Positions 33,912 to 42,733 of a DNA stretch of 54,131 nt are shown here, in pieces (within the stretch, counting starts at the first letter, position 1; the number at the start of each line of letters is the position of its first letter). This stretch comes from Butyrivibrio sp. (lineage in GTDB: Bacteria; Bacillota; Clostridia; Lachnospirales; Lachnospiraceae): the NCBI GenBank assembly GCA_016291375.1, contig JAEEXE010000017.1, forward strand, positions 1 to 54,131, in the 5' to 3' direction. Position numbers and translations under genes: made by a program. The notes beneath the pieces were generated by a model. It was given only the letters and a program-made list of their open reading frames with translations. It did no database searches and was not told the DNA's origin.

Positions 33912-35798
33912 CTACTTTATCGTAAAATCACCAAATACTGTTCCAAATGGTAAATCCTTTATTTTGTTTTTTATTTGAATCCCCAAACTTCTATTTACAC
34001 TCTTTTCTAAGGGATTTAAATTTAATATGTCATCTGCGCCTCCTAATTGCAAGTCAACAGTATGATCTATATCATACCCACTAGGTATCGAATCTTTTCC
34101 ATATGCTGATTTATATCTAGATGCCGCTGAAGTTCCAGTTCTTTTGGCCGGTGTTTTTACAGTCGTAGCTTCTGAAAGTGCTTTTACTTTTGCATCCGCC
34201 TCTGCTTTTTGAACATCTGTCCACCCATCTTTATATTTCAGTTCTATATCAAACTCCTCCGCAGCCCTCGCGACATCATCGGCTTCCTCGGCTGCGACCT
34301 CTGCAACGTCATCAACCTTGTCTATGACCTTCTCGACATCGTCAAGCTTATCGACTACTCTTTCTACGTCGTCGATCTTATCGACTGCTCTTTCGATATC
34401 ATCGAGTGAATTGATTATCGTCTCGCCTGCCTCGGCTGCTACTTCTCCGGTCTTGGCTACTTCTCCGGCTTTTGATCCTGCGCCGGCTTCGCCTCCAACA
34501 AAAAAGCTTCCTATCGTTGTTAGAAGATACCCTGCTGACTCATACCCATCTTCCACGCTCATGGTATCTATCTTTTGGGGAGCCTTATCATTTAGGATAT
34601 TGTAAAGCGTTATCACATGCTTTCGTTTTTCTCCTGCCCATGCGGCAAGATCTTTTGGAAGATTGTCAGTGCCGTTTTTCTCAACGTACTTGACTCCTTT
34701 ATCCGCAATACCGTTAATCCCTTTTCCTATCTTAAATCCAAGATCAGGAAGTTTCAAGAATCCGGTCACGGTTTCTACCACTACTGAAAAACCGCCACGT
34801 TGAAATGCTTTGTAATTCGTCTTGGCGTTCTTCTCTGTATCAGCAAAGGTTCCAGTCTCAAGATAGCTCTGCACTCCACCAGCAAGCTCAAAGAATGTAA
34901 ACAGTCCCATGGAACTTAATTTATAATAATAGGCATTGTCTGGCTGATTATTTATTATCTCTTTGCCAATATCCTTGATCTTTGGCTCAATATAATCACC
35001 CATGGCTGAGAGTATCTTTGCTCCCTGTTCCATCCGCTTTAGCTTTTCTTTTCCATCATACCCTCTGCATATATCTTGGATGTTTACTTCCTTGACAGCT
35101 TTCATTCCTCGAAGTTCTGCTACCTTTATCAAGGTCTCTTCCATATGCGGCTCATAAACCTCCATCTGTTCAAGCGCCGCCGCTTTAAGTTTCATATCTT
35201 CCGTAAGATCATAGACATACTCTTCAAGGCCTGATCTGTTTACATAATCCCAGCAATCATCGTCAAACTGTTCAAAGTCCTTTATGCAGGTATCTATATA
35301 TTCTCCGTCTCCGCAGATTTTCTCAAGTCCCTGCCTTGGCGGATCATAATCAGGCCTGGTAAATGTGCAATCCGTTATCTCACTATACTTATCTGCCATC
35401 TCCTGCAGATAAGCGGCGTCTTCCTCGATACCTTTCCCCAGATAATCCAGCCCATAATAGAAGTCCTCTATATTTCTTTTTATCCTCTTAAGGACATCAG
35501 TATCTATACGAGCCTTTGGCGATGCATCAACAGTACCTTCAAACTCGCCTTTTATCTCGCTGTACATATGGTAGAGCCTGTTCTGTATATTAAGCTGCTC
35601 ATGGTGAAAATCCAGCTGTTTATCCCTTATATATCTTTTAGATGCTTCTGCTGCTTTTCCGACAAATGTTTCATTATGAACATATCTGTTATAATCTGCT
35701 TCAAGAGGAGCAGCTTTCTGCGCATAGCTTTCAAACTGATCATAGAGATTCTCTATGAACTGATTTGCCTCTTCGGCGTCGTAACTCTTTCCCATCAT
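33912..35798 (-). CDS. LXG-domain polymorphic toxin with HNH-like nuclease tip
   Basis: A 628-residue effector of type VII secretion. Residues 1-230 are helical and LXG-like. A central region (about 230-400) and a hydrophobic Gly-rich pre-toxin stretch (SAGYLLTTIGSFFVGGEAGAG, about 423-443) follow, then acidic repeats of DDVEKVVDK type (about 460-505). The last 75 residues are the tip: GYDIDHTVDLQLGGADDILNLNPLEKSVNRSLG with His579, an HNH/endonuclease-VII-like core. The double ATG at 35798 has TGGGGAA upstream. It is preceded by two small partner genes and followed by an immunity gene. The pre-toxin DNA recurs at 31.1 and 33.1 kb in front of other tips. Confidence 0.87.
   Translation of the reverse strand: MMGKSYDAEEANQFIENLYDQFESYAQKAAPLEADYNRYVHNETFVGKAAEASKRYIRDKQLDFHHEQLNIQNRLYHMYSEIKGEFEGTVDASPKARIDTDVLKRIKRNIEDFYYGLDYLGKGIEEDAAYLQEMADKYSEITDCTFTRPDYDPPRQGLEKICGDGEYIDTCIKDFEQFDDDCWDYVNRSGLEEYVYDLTEDMKLKAAALEQMEVYEPHMEETLIKVAELRGMKAVKEVNIQDICRGYDGKEKLKRMEQGAKILSAMGDYIEPKIKDIGKEIINNQPDNAYYYKLSSMGLFTFFELAGGVQSYLETGTFADTEKNAKTNYKAFQRGGFSVVVETVTGFLKLPDLGFKIGKGINGIADKGVKYVEKNGTDNLPKDLAAWAGEKRKHVITLYNILNDKAPQKIDTMSVEDGYESAGYLLTTIGSFFVGGEAGAGSKAGEVAKTGEVAAEAGETIINSLDDIERAVDKIDDVERVVDKLDDVEKVIDKVDDVAEVAAEEADDVARAAEEFDIELKYKDGWTDVQKAEADAKVKALSEATTVKTPAKRTGTSAASRYKSAYGKDSIPSGYDIDHTVDLQLGGADDILNLNPLEKSVNRSLGIQIKNKIKDLPFGTVFGDFTIK
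34381..34497. repeat. 117-bp pre-toxin homology tract, active copy
   Basis: Partner of 31052-31168 (2 differences). Its right half and the sequence up to about 34520 also match orphan cassette 1 near 33090-33190. Just left of it, 34310-34380, the same gene has roughly 30-base tandem repeats coding for the DDVEKVVDK-type segment. Confidence 0.92.
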
Positions 35799-35809
35799 TA
35801 ATTCCCCAT

Positions 35810-36214
35810 TTATTGCGTTTCCTGATCTCCATTATCCTGAAGGTTTTCCAGCTCATCTTTTTCAGCTTCAAGATGTTCTATTCTTTTTTTCCATTCCTCT
35901 ATACATTTCTCCAGTCTTTCTATTTCCGCCGCTATCTCATCAAGGAGATTCGCCGTGGATTTCTGTGAATTCTGTAAATGAACACATCCATCCGCCTGTA
36001 AATCTGCCGCCTCACATTCTCTGTCACCTCTCCATTTGGATGCTCTGGTCATATCGTATAGTTTAAATGGATTATAGATGTCACTGTTTATATCTTCTTT
36101 TTTCTTTGTAACTCGCCCTTGCACTTCTCTAAGTATTGCTATAAATTCTGTTGCTTTATTAATCTTTTCCCAAAGTTCATCTATCTCTGCTTGTATCTCT
36201 TCAATAGTCCGCAT
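35810..36214 (-). CDS. Small coiled-coil partner protein of the LXG toxin
   Basis: A 134-residue helical protein with heptad-rich ends (residues 1-40 and 90-125: ERLEKCIEEWKKRIEHLEAE) and a central polar stretch with two Cys. Such small helical proteins (DUF5082/Lap-like) stand directly upstream of LXG genes and act as targeting or chaperone partners for type VII secretion. It ends 11 bases before the toxin start and begins 12 bases after the WXG-like gene. The family is assigned by position and helical pattern. Confidence 0.72.
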   Translation of the reverse strand: MRTIEEIQAEIDELWEKINKATEFIAILREVQGRVTKKKEDINSDIYNPFKLYDMTRASKWRGDRECEAADLQADGCVHLQNSQKSTANLLDEIAAEIERLEKCIEEWKKRIEHLEAEKDELENLQDNGDQETQ

Positions 36215-36226
36215 ATTTATTACCCA

Positions 36227-36529
36227 TTATCTTTTGTTTACGTCAACCTTTAAACTGGAAGCAACTGCATTATCTACATTTATCATGCTGTCCCGCATCT
36301 TAAGAAATGAAACAGGAAGTGTCATGCCCGATCCATCTTTGTACACATCTGATGAATTAAGCACATCTTTTAAGAGCTTGGTCATTTTCTTACCTACAGC
36401 GGTGTTATCCCAGGTATCTACTTTATCTAATACTGATTTGGAAAGGACACAATTAGATGCGGAGATGCCAATAGAATTGACTACCTCCGTAAAGATATTC
36501 GTGTCCATAAAGACTTTATTATCTGCCAT
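36227..36529 (-). CDS. WXG100/TIGR04197-like small partner protein of the LXG toxin
   Basis: A 100-residue helical protein, first gene of the LXG unit. A DTWDNTAVGKK segment sits in the middle, between two predicted helices, like the WxG turn of ESX-type proteins, and the length is that of the WXG100 class. Together with the next gene it likely forms the pre-secretion complex of the toxin. GAGAAGGGG lies just before the ATG at 36529. No type VII secretion ATPase is in this window. The WXG-class assignment is moderate. Confidence 0.68.
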   Translation of the reverse strand: MADNKVFMDTNIFTEVVNSIGISASNCVLSKSVLDKVDTWDNTAVGKKMTKLLKDVLNSSDVYKDGSGMTLPVSFLKMRDSMINVDNAVASSLKVDVNKR

Positions 36530-36835
36530 TTCCCCTTCTCTTTCCTTTTCCCCTATGATTGTATTTGTAAACGTCTAATTAACATGTTAGCACGGTTACA
36601 CCTTCTTTTTCAAGAGAGATATGAAAATTTGTAAATAATCTTTTGCGAATGATGCATTATTAAAAATCTAGCTTTTCGAAGTCCGTTTTTGTGTTAAATA
36701 CAATATTTTTGTACAGAAAAGGGGTCACACCCAGATGATTAAATAATCTGGGCATGACCCCCTTTTTATGGTTAATTGGTTAATTAGGTTAATTGGAATA
36801 TTTAATATTGTACCGCTCTCACGGCCGAGTCCTCA
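36530..36835. other. Gap upstream of the LXG operon
   Basis: AT-rich, no gene. It should hold the LXG operon promoter; TTGAAA and TAACAT 18 bases apart on the minus strand near 36.58-36.61 kb are weak candidates. The left-hand part holds the large hairpin described separately. Confidence 0.5.
36717..36766. terminator. Large imperfect hairpin, terminator for the isomerase gene and possibly REP-like
   Basis: Arms AAAAGGGGTCA and TGACCCCCTTTT enclose a 3-base internal loop and an inner CCAGAT/ATCTGG stem, with a 9-base AT-rich loop. Both flanks are A- or T-rich, so it can terminate either strand. It lies 70 bases after the fucose-isomerase-family gene. Its GGGGTCA arms resemble REP elements mobilised by RAYT-type transposases, but no transposase is present. 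Confidence 0.65.
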
Positions 36836-38314
36836 TTAAACAAAAGGGTTCTCTGTAGGGTAAGGAAGAGATGCAGGCTGATTGTAGCCGATTGTCTCTG
36901 CTCCGATGTACTTAAATACCTCATAGAGAGCCTTTCCGAAGTGACCGAATGCTACAGCACCGTGGTGAGGGAAGTTGCCCTCGATAAGAACGTGTCTGTA
37001 GAATCTGCCCATCTCAGGAATAGCGAATACACCGATACCACCGAATGACTTAGTAGCAACAGGAAGAACCTCACCCTGTGCAACGTATGTGCGAAGGTGG
37101 TTGTCAGATGTGCTCTGAAGTCTGAAGAATGTGATATCTCCGGGTACGATGTCACCCTCAAGTGTTCCCTGTGTAACTTCCTCAGGAAGGTTTCTAGCCA
37201 TGATTCTCTGGAACTTCATCTCGCAGCTTGAAAGCTTGCCTGTGCAAGTATTTCCGCAGTGGAATCCCATGAATGTATCTGTGTGCTTGTAATCGAACTT
37301 GCCCTTGATGCTCTCGTTGTACATATCCTCAGGAACTGAGTTGTTGATATCAAGGAGAGTAACTGAATCGTTACTTACGCATGTTCCGATGAACTCACTG
37401 ATTGCTCCGTAGATATCTACCTCACATGATACAGGAATTCCGCGTCCTGTAAGTCTTGAGTTAACATAGCAAGGAACGAATCCGAACTGTGTCTGGAATG
37501 CAGGCCAGCACTTACCGGCAATAGCTACATACTTCTTGTAACCTCTGTGCTCCTCAACCCAGTCAAGAAGTGTAAGCTCATACTGAGCAAGCTTCTCAAG
37601 GATTTCAGGCTTCTTGTTACCTGCGCCAAGATCCTTCTCCATGTCCTTAACAACATCAGGAATTCTCTTGTCGCCTGCATGCTTGTTGAAGCTCTCGAAA
37701 AGATCAAGCTCTGAGTTCTCTTCGATCTCTGCACCAAGGTTGTAGATCTGCTGAATAGGTGCGTTACAAGCAAGGAAGTTCATAGGTCTGGGACCAAAGC
37801 TGATGATCTTAAGATCACGAAGACCTGCGATCGCTCTTGCGATGGGAACGAACTCGTTGATCATCTTAGCGCATCCCTCTGCTGTTCCAACGGGATACTC
37901 AGGAATATATGCCTTTACATTACGAAGGTGGAGGTTGTAGCTTGCGTTAAGCATTCCGCAGTAAGCATCTCCTCTTCCGTCGATAAGGTCATTCTGTGAC
38001 TCCTCTGCTGCAGCACAGAACATGATAGGTCCATCAAAGTGCTTAGCAAGAAGTGTCTCTGAAATTTCAGGACCGAAGTTTCCAAGATATACGCAAAGAG
38101 CGTTACATCCTGCCTTCTTGATATCCTCAAGAGCATTAACCATGTCGATCTCGCTCTCGATGATGCAGATAGGACACTCATATACGTCCTTATCGTTGTA
38201 GTTCTTCTTGTAAGCTTCTACCAATGCTTTTCTTCTGTTTACTGCAAGTGATGCAGGGAAGCAGTCACGGCTTACAGCAACAAGACCAATTTTTACTTCA
38301 GGTATGTTTATCAT
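36836..38314 (-). CDS. L-fucose/L-arabinose isomerase-family protein
   Basis: A 492-residue cytoplasmic protein of the FucI/AraA-like fold. Visible are KIGLVAVSRDCFPASLA at the start, a C-terminal metal-site region with DTFMGFHCGNTCTG, and HHGAVAFGHFG. Family members isomerise aldoses and ketoses such as L-fucose, L-arabinose or D-arabinose. Next to a GH3 and a GH67 gene it probably handles a pentose freed from xylan side chains, which is inference. The ATG at 38314 has AAAGAAAGGGG upstream; a start 35 codons earlier has no site. A large hairpin follows. Confidence 0.82.
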   Translation of the reverse strand: MINIPEVKIGLVAVSRDCFPASLAVNRRKALVEAYKKNYNDKDVYECPICIIESEIDMVNALEDIKKAGCNALCVYLGNFGPEISETLLAKHFDGPIMFCAAAEESQNDLIDGRGDAYCGMLNASYNLHLRNVKAYIPEYPVGTAEGCAKMINEFVPIARAIAGLRDLKIISFGPRPMNFLACNAPIQQIYNLGAEIEENSELDLFESFNKHAGDKRIPDVVKDMEKDLGAGNKKPEILEKLAQYELTLLDWVEEHRGYKKYVAIAGKCWPAFQTQFGFVPCYVNSRLTGRGIPVSCEVDIYGAISEFIGTCVSNDSVTLLDINNSVPEDMYNESIKGKFDYKHTDTFMGFHCGNTCTGKLSSCEMKFQRIMARNLPEEVTQGTLEGDIVPGDITFFRLQSTSDNHLRTYVAQGEVLPVATKSFGGIGVFAIPEMGRFYRHVLIEGNFPHHGAVAFGHFGKALYEVFKYIGAETIGYNQPASLPYPTENPFV

Positions 38315-38454
38315 AAAAAATCCCCTTTCTTTGCGCGTTTTTTGCGCTATACCTTTCTTGTCCTTCTTTATATCAAGAGTTGCCAAACTCTCTAAAGAAC
38401 TAATTAAACATCTTGCCATGTATACATGACATTATACCACTTATGTCCGTGGCA

Positions 38455-40575
38455 TTAAATCTGAATTTCCGCCTTTACACATGTCTTTCCTGTGAGTTCT
38501 TTGGATCTCTCATCAGGCTGCATTGTTCCGGCAAAAATATCGAACTTCTTGGAAAAGATCTTTCTGTTTCCGTCGTTGTCTACGGATGTAAATGCTCTGT
38601 CTTTTACAAAGATAGTGATCTTCTCAGAAGCGCCTGCCTCAAGGTGTACTCTCTTAAATCCGCACAGACATGCATTGGGAATAGCAAGCTCGTATTCCTT
38701 GTCCTTGATGTAAAGCTGAACTACGTCATCTGTTGCAACCTTGCCTTCGTTAGCAACTGTAACGGTTACTTCAGCACCTTCCAATGTTCCGTCTGAAGCT
38801 TTCTTAACAGCTACATCGATATCTTTGCATACTACATCGCCGTATGTAAGACCGTAGCCGAAAGGATAGAGAGGTGTTCCCTCAAAGTATCTGTATGTTC
38901 TGTTCTTCATGGAGTAATCCTTGAAATCAGGAAGCTCTTCAGAAGAATAGTAGAATGTCACAGGAAGTTTTCCTGAAGGTGAAACATCACCGAAGAGGAT
39001 ATCTGCAACATCCTTGCCGCCAAGTGCGCCGGGATACCAAGCCTGAACAACGGCACTGGCTTCGTTCTCAGCCTTAGAAAGGTTGATGGCACTACCTGAC
39101 ATATTGATAACGATAGTAGGTTTCTTCATCTCAAGTACTGAGTTGATGAGAAGTCTCTGAGGCATAGGAAGATTGAGATTAATCTTATCTCCTGATGCAA
39201 ACTGGTTTCCTGTATCTCCCTCTTCACCTTCAAGGGTCTCATCGAGACCAACTACCACTACAACCACATCTGAATACTCGGCAACAGTCTGTGCCTCTGC
39301 GATCCTGTCTGAACCGTTAGGATCTGACAGAGCGCTGGCATTGGCCTTCCAAAGGTGGCTACCCTCTGAGTAAAGAACTCTTACATCATCGCCAACTTTA
39401 TCCTGGATACCTTCAAGAACAGTGATGTATCTTGAAGATGTTCCGTGGTAGTTACCGATAAGTGCCACTCTTGAATCTGCGTTGGGACCAACTACGCCGA
39501 TAGTCTTAATCTTGTTCTTATCAAGAGGAAGGATGCCGTCGTTCTTGAGAAGTACGATGCTCTCCTTGGCAGCCTTGTGAGCCACTTCAAGGTGTTCCTT
39601 GCTCTCAACAACAGTGAACGGGATCTCATCCATCTCTGTCTTATCAAACATTCCAAGAAGGAATCTTGTTGTAAACAATCTCTCGCAAGACTCTGTGATA
39701 ACTTTCTCATCAATAAGTCCTGCTCTATATGCATTCATGAGCTTCTGATATGTACATCCGCAGTTAAGGTCGCATCCCATATCAAGTGCAAGCTTTACTG
39801 ACTCCTCGGGAGTCTCTGTAACCTTGTGATTCTCATGGAAGTCTCTTACTGCCCAGCAGTCGGAAACGAAATGTCCCTGGAATCCCCACTTACCTCTAAG
39901 AAGGTCTACCATAAGGGGCTTGTTTGCGCAGCAAGGCTCGTCATTTGTTCTGTTGTAAGCACCCATAACTGCTTCTACATCAGCATCCTTGACACATGCC
40001 TCAAACGCAGGAAGATATGTCTCTTCCATATCCTTGGGAGTAGCCTTGGCATTGAAATGATGCCTGTCAGCTTCGGGACCTGAGTGTACAGCAAAGTGCT
40101 TAGCACAAGCTGCTGCCTTCATGTACTCTCCGTCTCCCTGGATTCCCTTGATAAAAGGAACTGCAAGAGTACTTGTAAGGAAAGGATCCTCTCCGTATGT
40201 CTCATGTCCTCTTCCCCATCTGGGATCTCTGAATATATTTACATTGGGAGCCCAGAATGTAAGTCCTTTATAAATATCTCTGTCGCCACGCTTGGACTGC
40301 TCATTGTACTTAGCTCTTCCTTCGAGGGCGATGATATCTCCGATATCCTTCATCATCTCCTCATCGAATGCTGCAGCGATTCCAATTGCCTGTGGAAACA
40401 TTGTTGCTGTGCCGGCTCTAGCTACACCGTGGAGTGCCTCATTCCACCAGTTGTAGGCCGGAATACCCAACCTCTCAATCGCGGGGGCATCATAACGAAG
40501 CTGAGACGCCTTCTCCTCAACGGTCATCTTCGCCACGAGCTCTTTTGCTCTCTGTCTTGCCTCTGTTCTGTTCAT
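38455..40575 (-). CDS. Glycoside hydrolase family 3, beta-xylosidase/beta-glucosidase
   Basis: A cytoplasmic exo-glycosidase of 706 residues with no signal peptide. The TIM-barrel domain has AYNWWNEALHGVAR, KHFAVHSGPE and the nucleophile Asp239 in VSDCWAV. The alpha/beta sandwich contains GLDETLEGEEGD, and a fibronectin-III-like C-terminal domain follows. The NWWNEALHG form is typical of the xylosidase/arabinofuranosidase branch, and neighbours (GH67, isomerase) support beta-xylosidase. GAGGTGG lies 5 bases before the ATG. A terminator separates it from the GH67 gene, so it should have its own promoter in the 120 bases between. Confidence 0.9.
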   Translation of the reverse strand: MNRTEARQRAKELVAKMTVEEKASQLRYDAPAIERLGIPAYNWWNEALHGVARAGTATMFPQAIGIAAAFDEEMMKDIGDIIALEGRAKYNEQSKRGDRDIYKGLTFWAPNVNIFRDPRWGRGHETYGEDPFLTSTLAVPFIKGIQGDGEYMKAAACAKHFAVHSGPEADRHHFNAKATPKDMEETYLPAFEACVKDADVEAVMGAYNRTNDEPCCANKPLMVDLLRGKWGFQGHFVSDCWAVRDFHENHKVTETPEESVKLALDMGCDLNCGCTYQKLMNAYRAGLIDEKVITESCERLFTTRFLLGMFDKTEMDEIPFTVVESKEHLEVAHKAAKESIVLLKNDGILPLDKNKIKTIGVVGPNADSRVALIGNYHGTSSRYITVLEGIQDKVGDDVRVLYSEGSHLWKANASALSDPNGSDRIAEAQTVAEYSDVVVVVVGLDETLEGEEGDTGNQFASGDKINLNLPMPQRLLINSVLEMKKPTIVINMSGSAINLSKAENEASAVVQAWYPGALGGKDVADILFGDVSPSGKLPVTFYYSSEELPDFKDYSMKNRTYRYFEGTPLYPFGYGLTYGDVVCKDIDVAVKKASDGTLEGAEVTVTVANEGKVATDDVVQLYIKDKEYELAIPNACLCGFKRVHLEAGASEKITIFVKDRAFTSVDNDGNRKIFSKKFDIFAGTMQPDERSKELTGKTCVKAEIQI

Positions 40576-40697
40576 TCATCCACCTCATTAGTAATGTTGA
40601 TATTCCTAATCCGATTCCAATAACATGTATAAACATTGTACTTATGATCAGATTAGTAGTCCTATCATTTAATGCTTTTTACACCTTGAATTATGCG

Positions 40698-40722
40698 AAA
40701 AAGAAACAGGCCAAAGGCCTGC
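40698..40722 (-). terminator. Intrinsic terminator after the GH67 gene
   Basis: A short GC-rich stem (CAGGCC / GGCCTG, loop of 3) is followed by TTTCTTTTT on the minus strand, directly after the alpha-glucuronidase stop. Confidence 0.75.
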
Positions 40723-40725
40723 TCC

Positions 40726-42717
40726 TTAATATATCTTTCTTCCCTTCTCATCAGGGATATCGCTCTTTCTATAGAAATATGAATTGATCTGATCTCTCCA
40801 TTCATTGGCATTTTCAATCTGAAGCTTGAACCGCTCTGCCACCCTCTCATAAACATCAGATGGAACCGCATTTTTGATGGAATCCCACTTTGCCGCCAGC
40901 TCTTTTGCCTCCTCCGCTCCATCAAAATGAGTATCGTAGATATGCTGGATAAGTGTCTTTCCACTCTTTAGCTTCCTTGTATATGGAACTCTGTGGAAGA
41001 AAAGAAGAAGCTCTTCCGGACAGGTGTCGGGATCATTGTACATTTCGGCGTTCTTCTTATAATATTGCTGCGCATAGCCGGTTCCCTTGTCAGTTCTGTC
41101 AACACCGATGGCGTGATGATCAGCCCTGTGGTAGGTTCCCCATCTGGAATACTCATAGCCGTCAACACTTGGTCCGTAGTGATAATGCGGTGTCACCATC
41201 CATCCTATTCCAAGAGGCGCCGTGTATTTCTCATAAATCTTTCCTGAATCAAGGAGCATTTCCACCAGGATATCTTCAGAATTCCTATCCATCGAGAATG
41301 TAAGCCTTACCCACTCTCTTGCTATAGTTTCTGCGCTTAGTGAGGTGTCATAAGCAAGTCTTCCAAAGCCATACAGATTAACCGCAGCAAGATCATTTCC
41401 TGTCCAGTTGTAATCATTACCCGTGTTAATAACTGCCGCAAAGCCCGCGTTCTTGTTGCCCATAGCTTTGCCGCTTATGATATCAGCCACGGTATCGCAG
41501 TCCTCATTGCAGTATGTATGGAAATTAAGAACTTCCTTGTACATGGGAATGAGGTAAAAGAGATCTATCTGATGTCCTGTATATTCCTGAGCGATCTGGA
41601 CTTCAAGCATCTGATTTGTTCTTTTAAGTCCTCCAAGAAGAGGCGATACGGGTTCTCTAACCTGGAAATCCATAGGGCCGTTCTTTATCTGAAGGATCAC
41701 GTTGTCACGGTATGCTCCGTCAAACTCCATGAAATAGTCGTAGCCCGCCCTTGCCCTGTCTGTCTTGTAGTCTCGCCAGTCCTGGGTGCAATTGTAAACA
41801 AAGCATCTCCAGATGACAATGCCATCATAGGGTTTAACCGCATCCGCAAGCATGTTGGCTCCGTCGGCCTGAGTTCTTCCGTATGTAAAAGGTCCGGGTC
41901 TTCCCTCAGAGTCCGCCTTTACAAGGTATCCACCAACTCCGGGAAGCTTTTCAAATATCTCTTTTGACTTATCCTTCCACCAGGTAATTACTTTCTCATC
42001 AAGGGGATCGCAAGTCTCAAGACCTCCTATTTCGATGGGAGACGCAAAGTTGATCGTAAGGTAGAGGGTTATGCCATAATCTGCAAATATATCCTGGATT
42101 TCTTTTACCTTGGAAAAAAATCTGTCGGTAATAAGAAACGTTGCGGCGCCTCGCACGTTGACATTGTTGATCGCAACGGCGTTGATCCCTATACTTGCCA
42201 TGAATCTTGCGTAGTCAACGATCCTGTCACTTACAATTATTTCGTCGTTTTCAAAAAAGAAAGAATCTCCGGAGTACCCTCTCTCAATCTTTCCGTCCAT
42301 GTCATCCCAATGATCCATCATTCGAATAGGATTTGAAGGAGAAGATTTCTCATTAAGGCTTTCAAGACTTTGGCCCATTGCCAGATGTCTAAGTAGCGCA
42401 AACACTCCGTAAAGAATTCCGTTGTCATCACTTGCCTTGATCTTGAGCTCTCCGCCTGAGGATACTACTTCATAGCCTTCCTTTGGAATGGAAGGTTCTC
42501 TTATTAAAGTGATCTTTTCACCGGAGTTTGCGACAGTACCATCAGTCACAAGCTCGATATCAGCTAGTCCCTTTAGACCTCTTTTAAGCTCTGCAACTGC
42601 GCTTTTAATGATCCTGCTCTCGGCGTTTAGCCCGTCAAGTGCAAGAACTCTAGCGCCTCCAAGCTCCGTAACTTTGCCATATGAAAGCCATAGGTCTGAC
42701 CAGTTCTTTTTTTCCAT
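40726..42717 (-). CDS. Alpha-glucuronidase, glycoside hydrolase family 67
   Basis: Removes (4-O-methyl-)glucuronic acid from the non-reducing end of xylooligosaccharides, an intracellular step in glucuronoxylan use. The 663 residues fit the family. The signature VKADSEGRPGPFTYGR holds the likely acid Glu271; the base residues lie in MEFDGAYRDN and GPMDFQVREPVSP. The C-terminal helical domain has WMVTPHYHYGPSVDGYE. There is no signal peptide. AAAGGA lies 7 bases before the ATG. It is divergent from an AraC-family gene across 114 bases with direct repeats, so that regulator very likely controls it. Confidence 0.95.
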   Translation of the reverse strand: MEKKNWSDLWLSYGKVTELGGARVLALDGLNAESRIIKSAVAELKRGLKGLADIELVTDGTVANSGEKITLIREPSIPKEGYEVVSSGGELKIKASDDNGILYGVFALLRHLAMGQSLESLNEKSSPSNPIRMMDHWDDMDGKIERGYSGDSFFFENDEIIVSDRIVDYARFMASIGINAVAINNVNVRGAATFLITDRFFSKVKEIQDIFADYGITLYLTINFASPIEIGGLETCDPLDEKVITWWKDKSKEIFEKLPGVGGYLVKADSEGRPGPFTYGRTQADGANMLADAVKPYDGIVIWRCFVYNCTQDWRDYKTDRARAGYDYFMEFDGAYRDNVILQIKNGPMDFQVREPVSPLLGGLKRTNQMLEVQIAQEYTGHQIDLFYLIPMYKEVLNFHTYCNEDCDTVADIISGKAMGNKNAGFAAVINTGNDYNWTGNDLAAVNLYGFGRLAYDTSLSAETIAREWVRLTFSMDRNSEDILVEMLLDSGKIYEKYTAPLGIGWMVTPHYHYGPSVDGYEYSRWGTYHRADHHAIGVDRTDKGTGYAQQYYKKNAEMYNDPDTCPEELLLFFHRVPYTRKLKSGKTLIQHIYDTHFDGAEEAKELAAKWDSIKNAVPSDVYERVAERFKLQIENANEWRDQINSYFYRKSDIPDEKGRKIY

Positions 42718-42733
42718 TTGAAAGTCCTTTCAT

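Noticed and set aside
34310..34440. Short tandem repeats considered as a CRISPR array
   Set aside because: Repeats are in frame within a coding region, vary in sequence and have no unique spacers; no cas genes are present.
36717..36766. Hairpin as the end of an insertion sequence
   Set aside because: No second copy, target duplication or transposase was seen in the window.
28100..36830. Search for an integrase, transposase or tRNA attachment site around the toxin locus
   Set aside because: None was recognised. The locus is AT-richer than its flanks, but insertion by a mobile element is not shown by this sequence.
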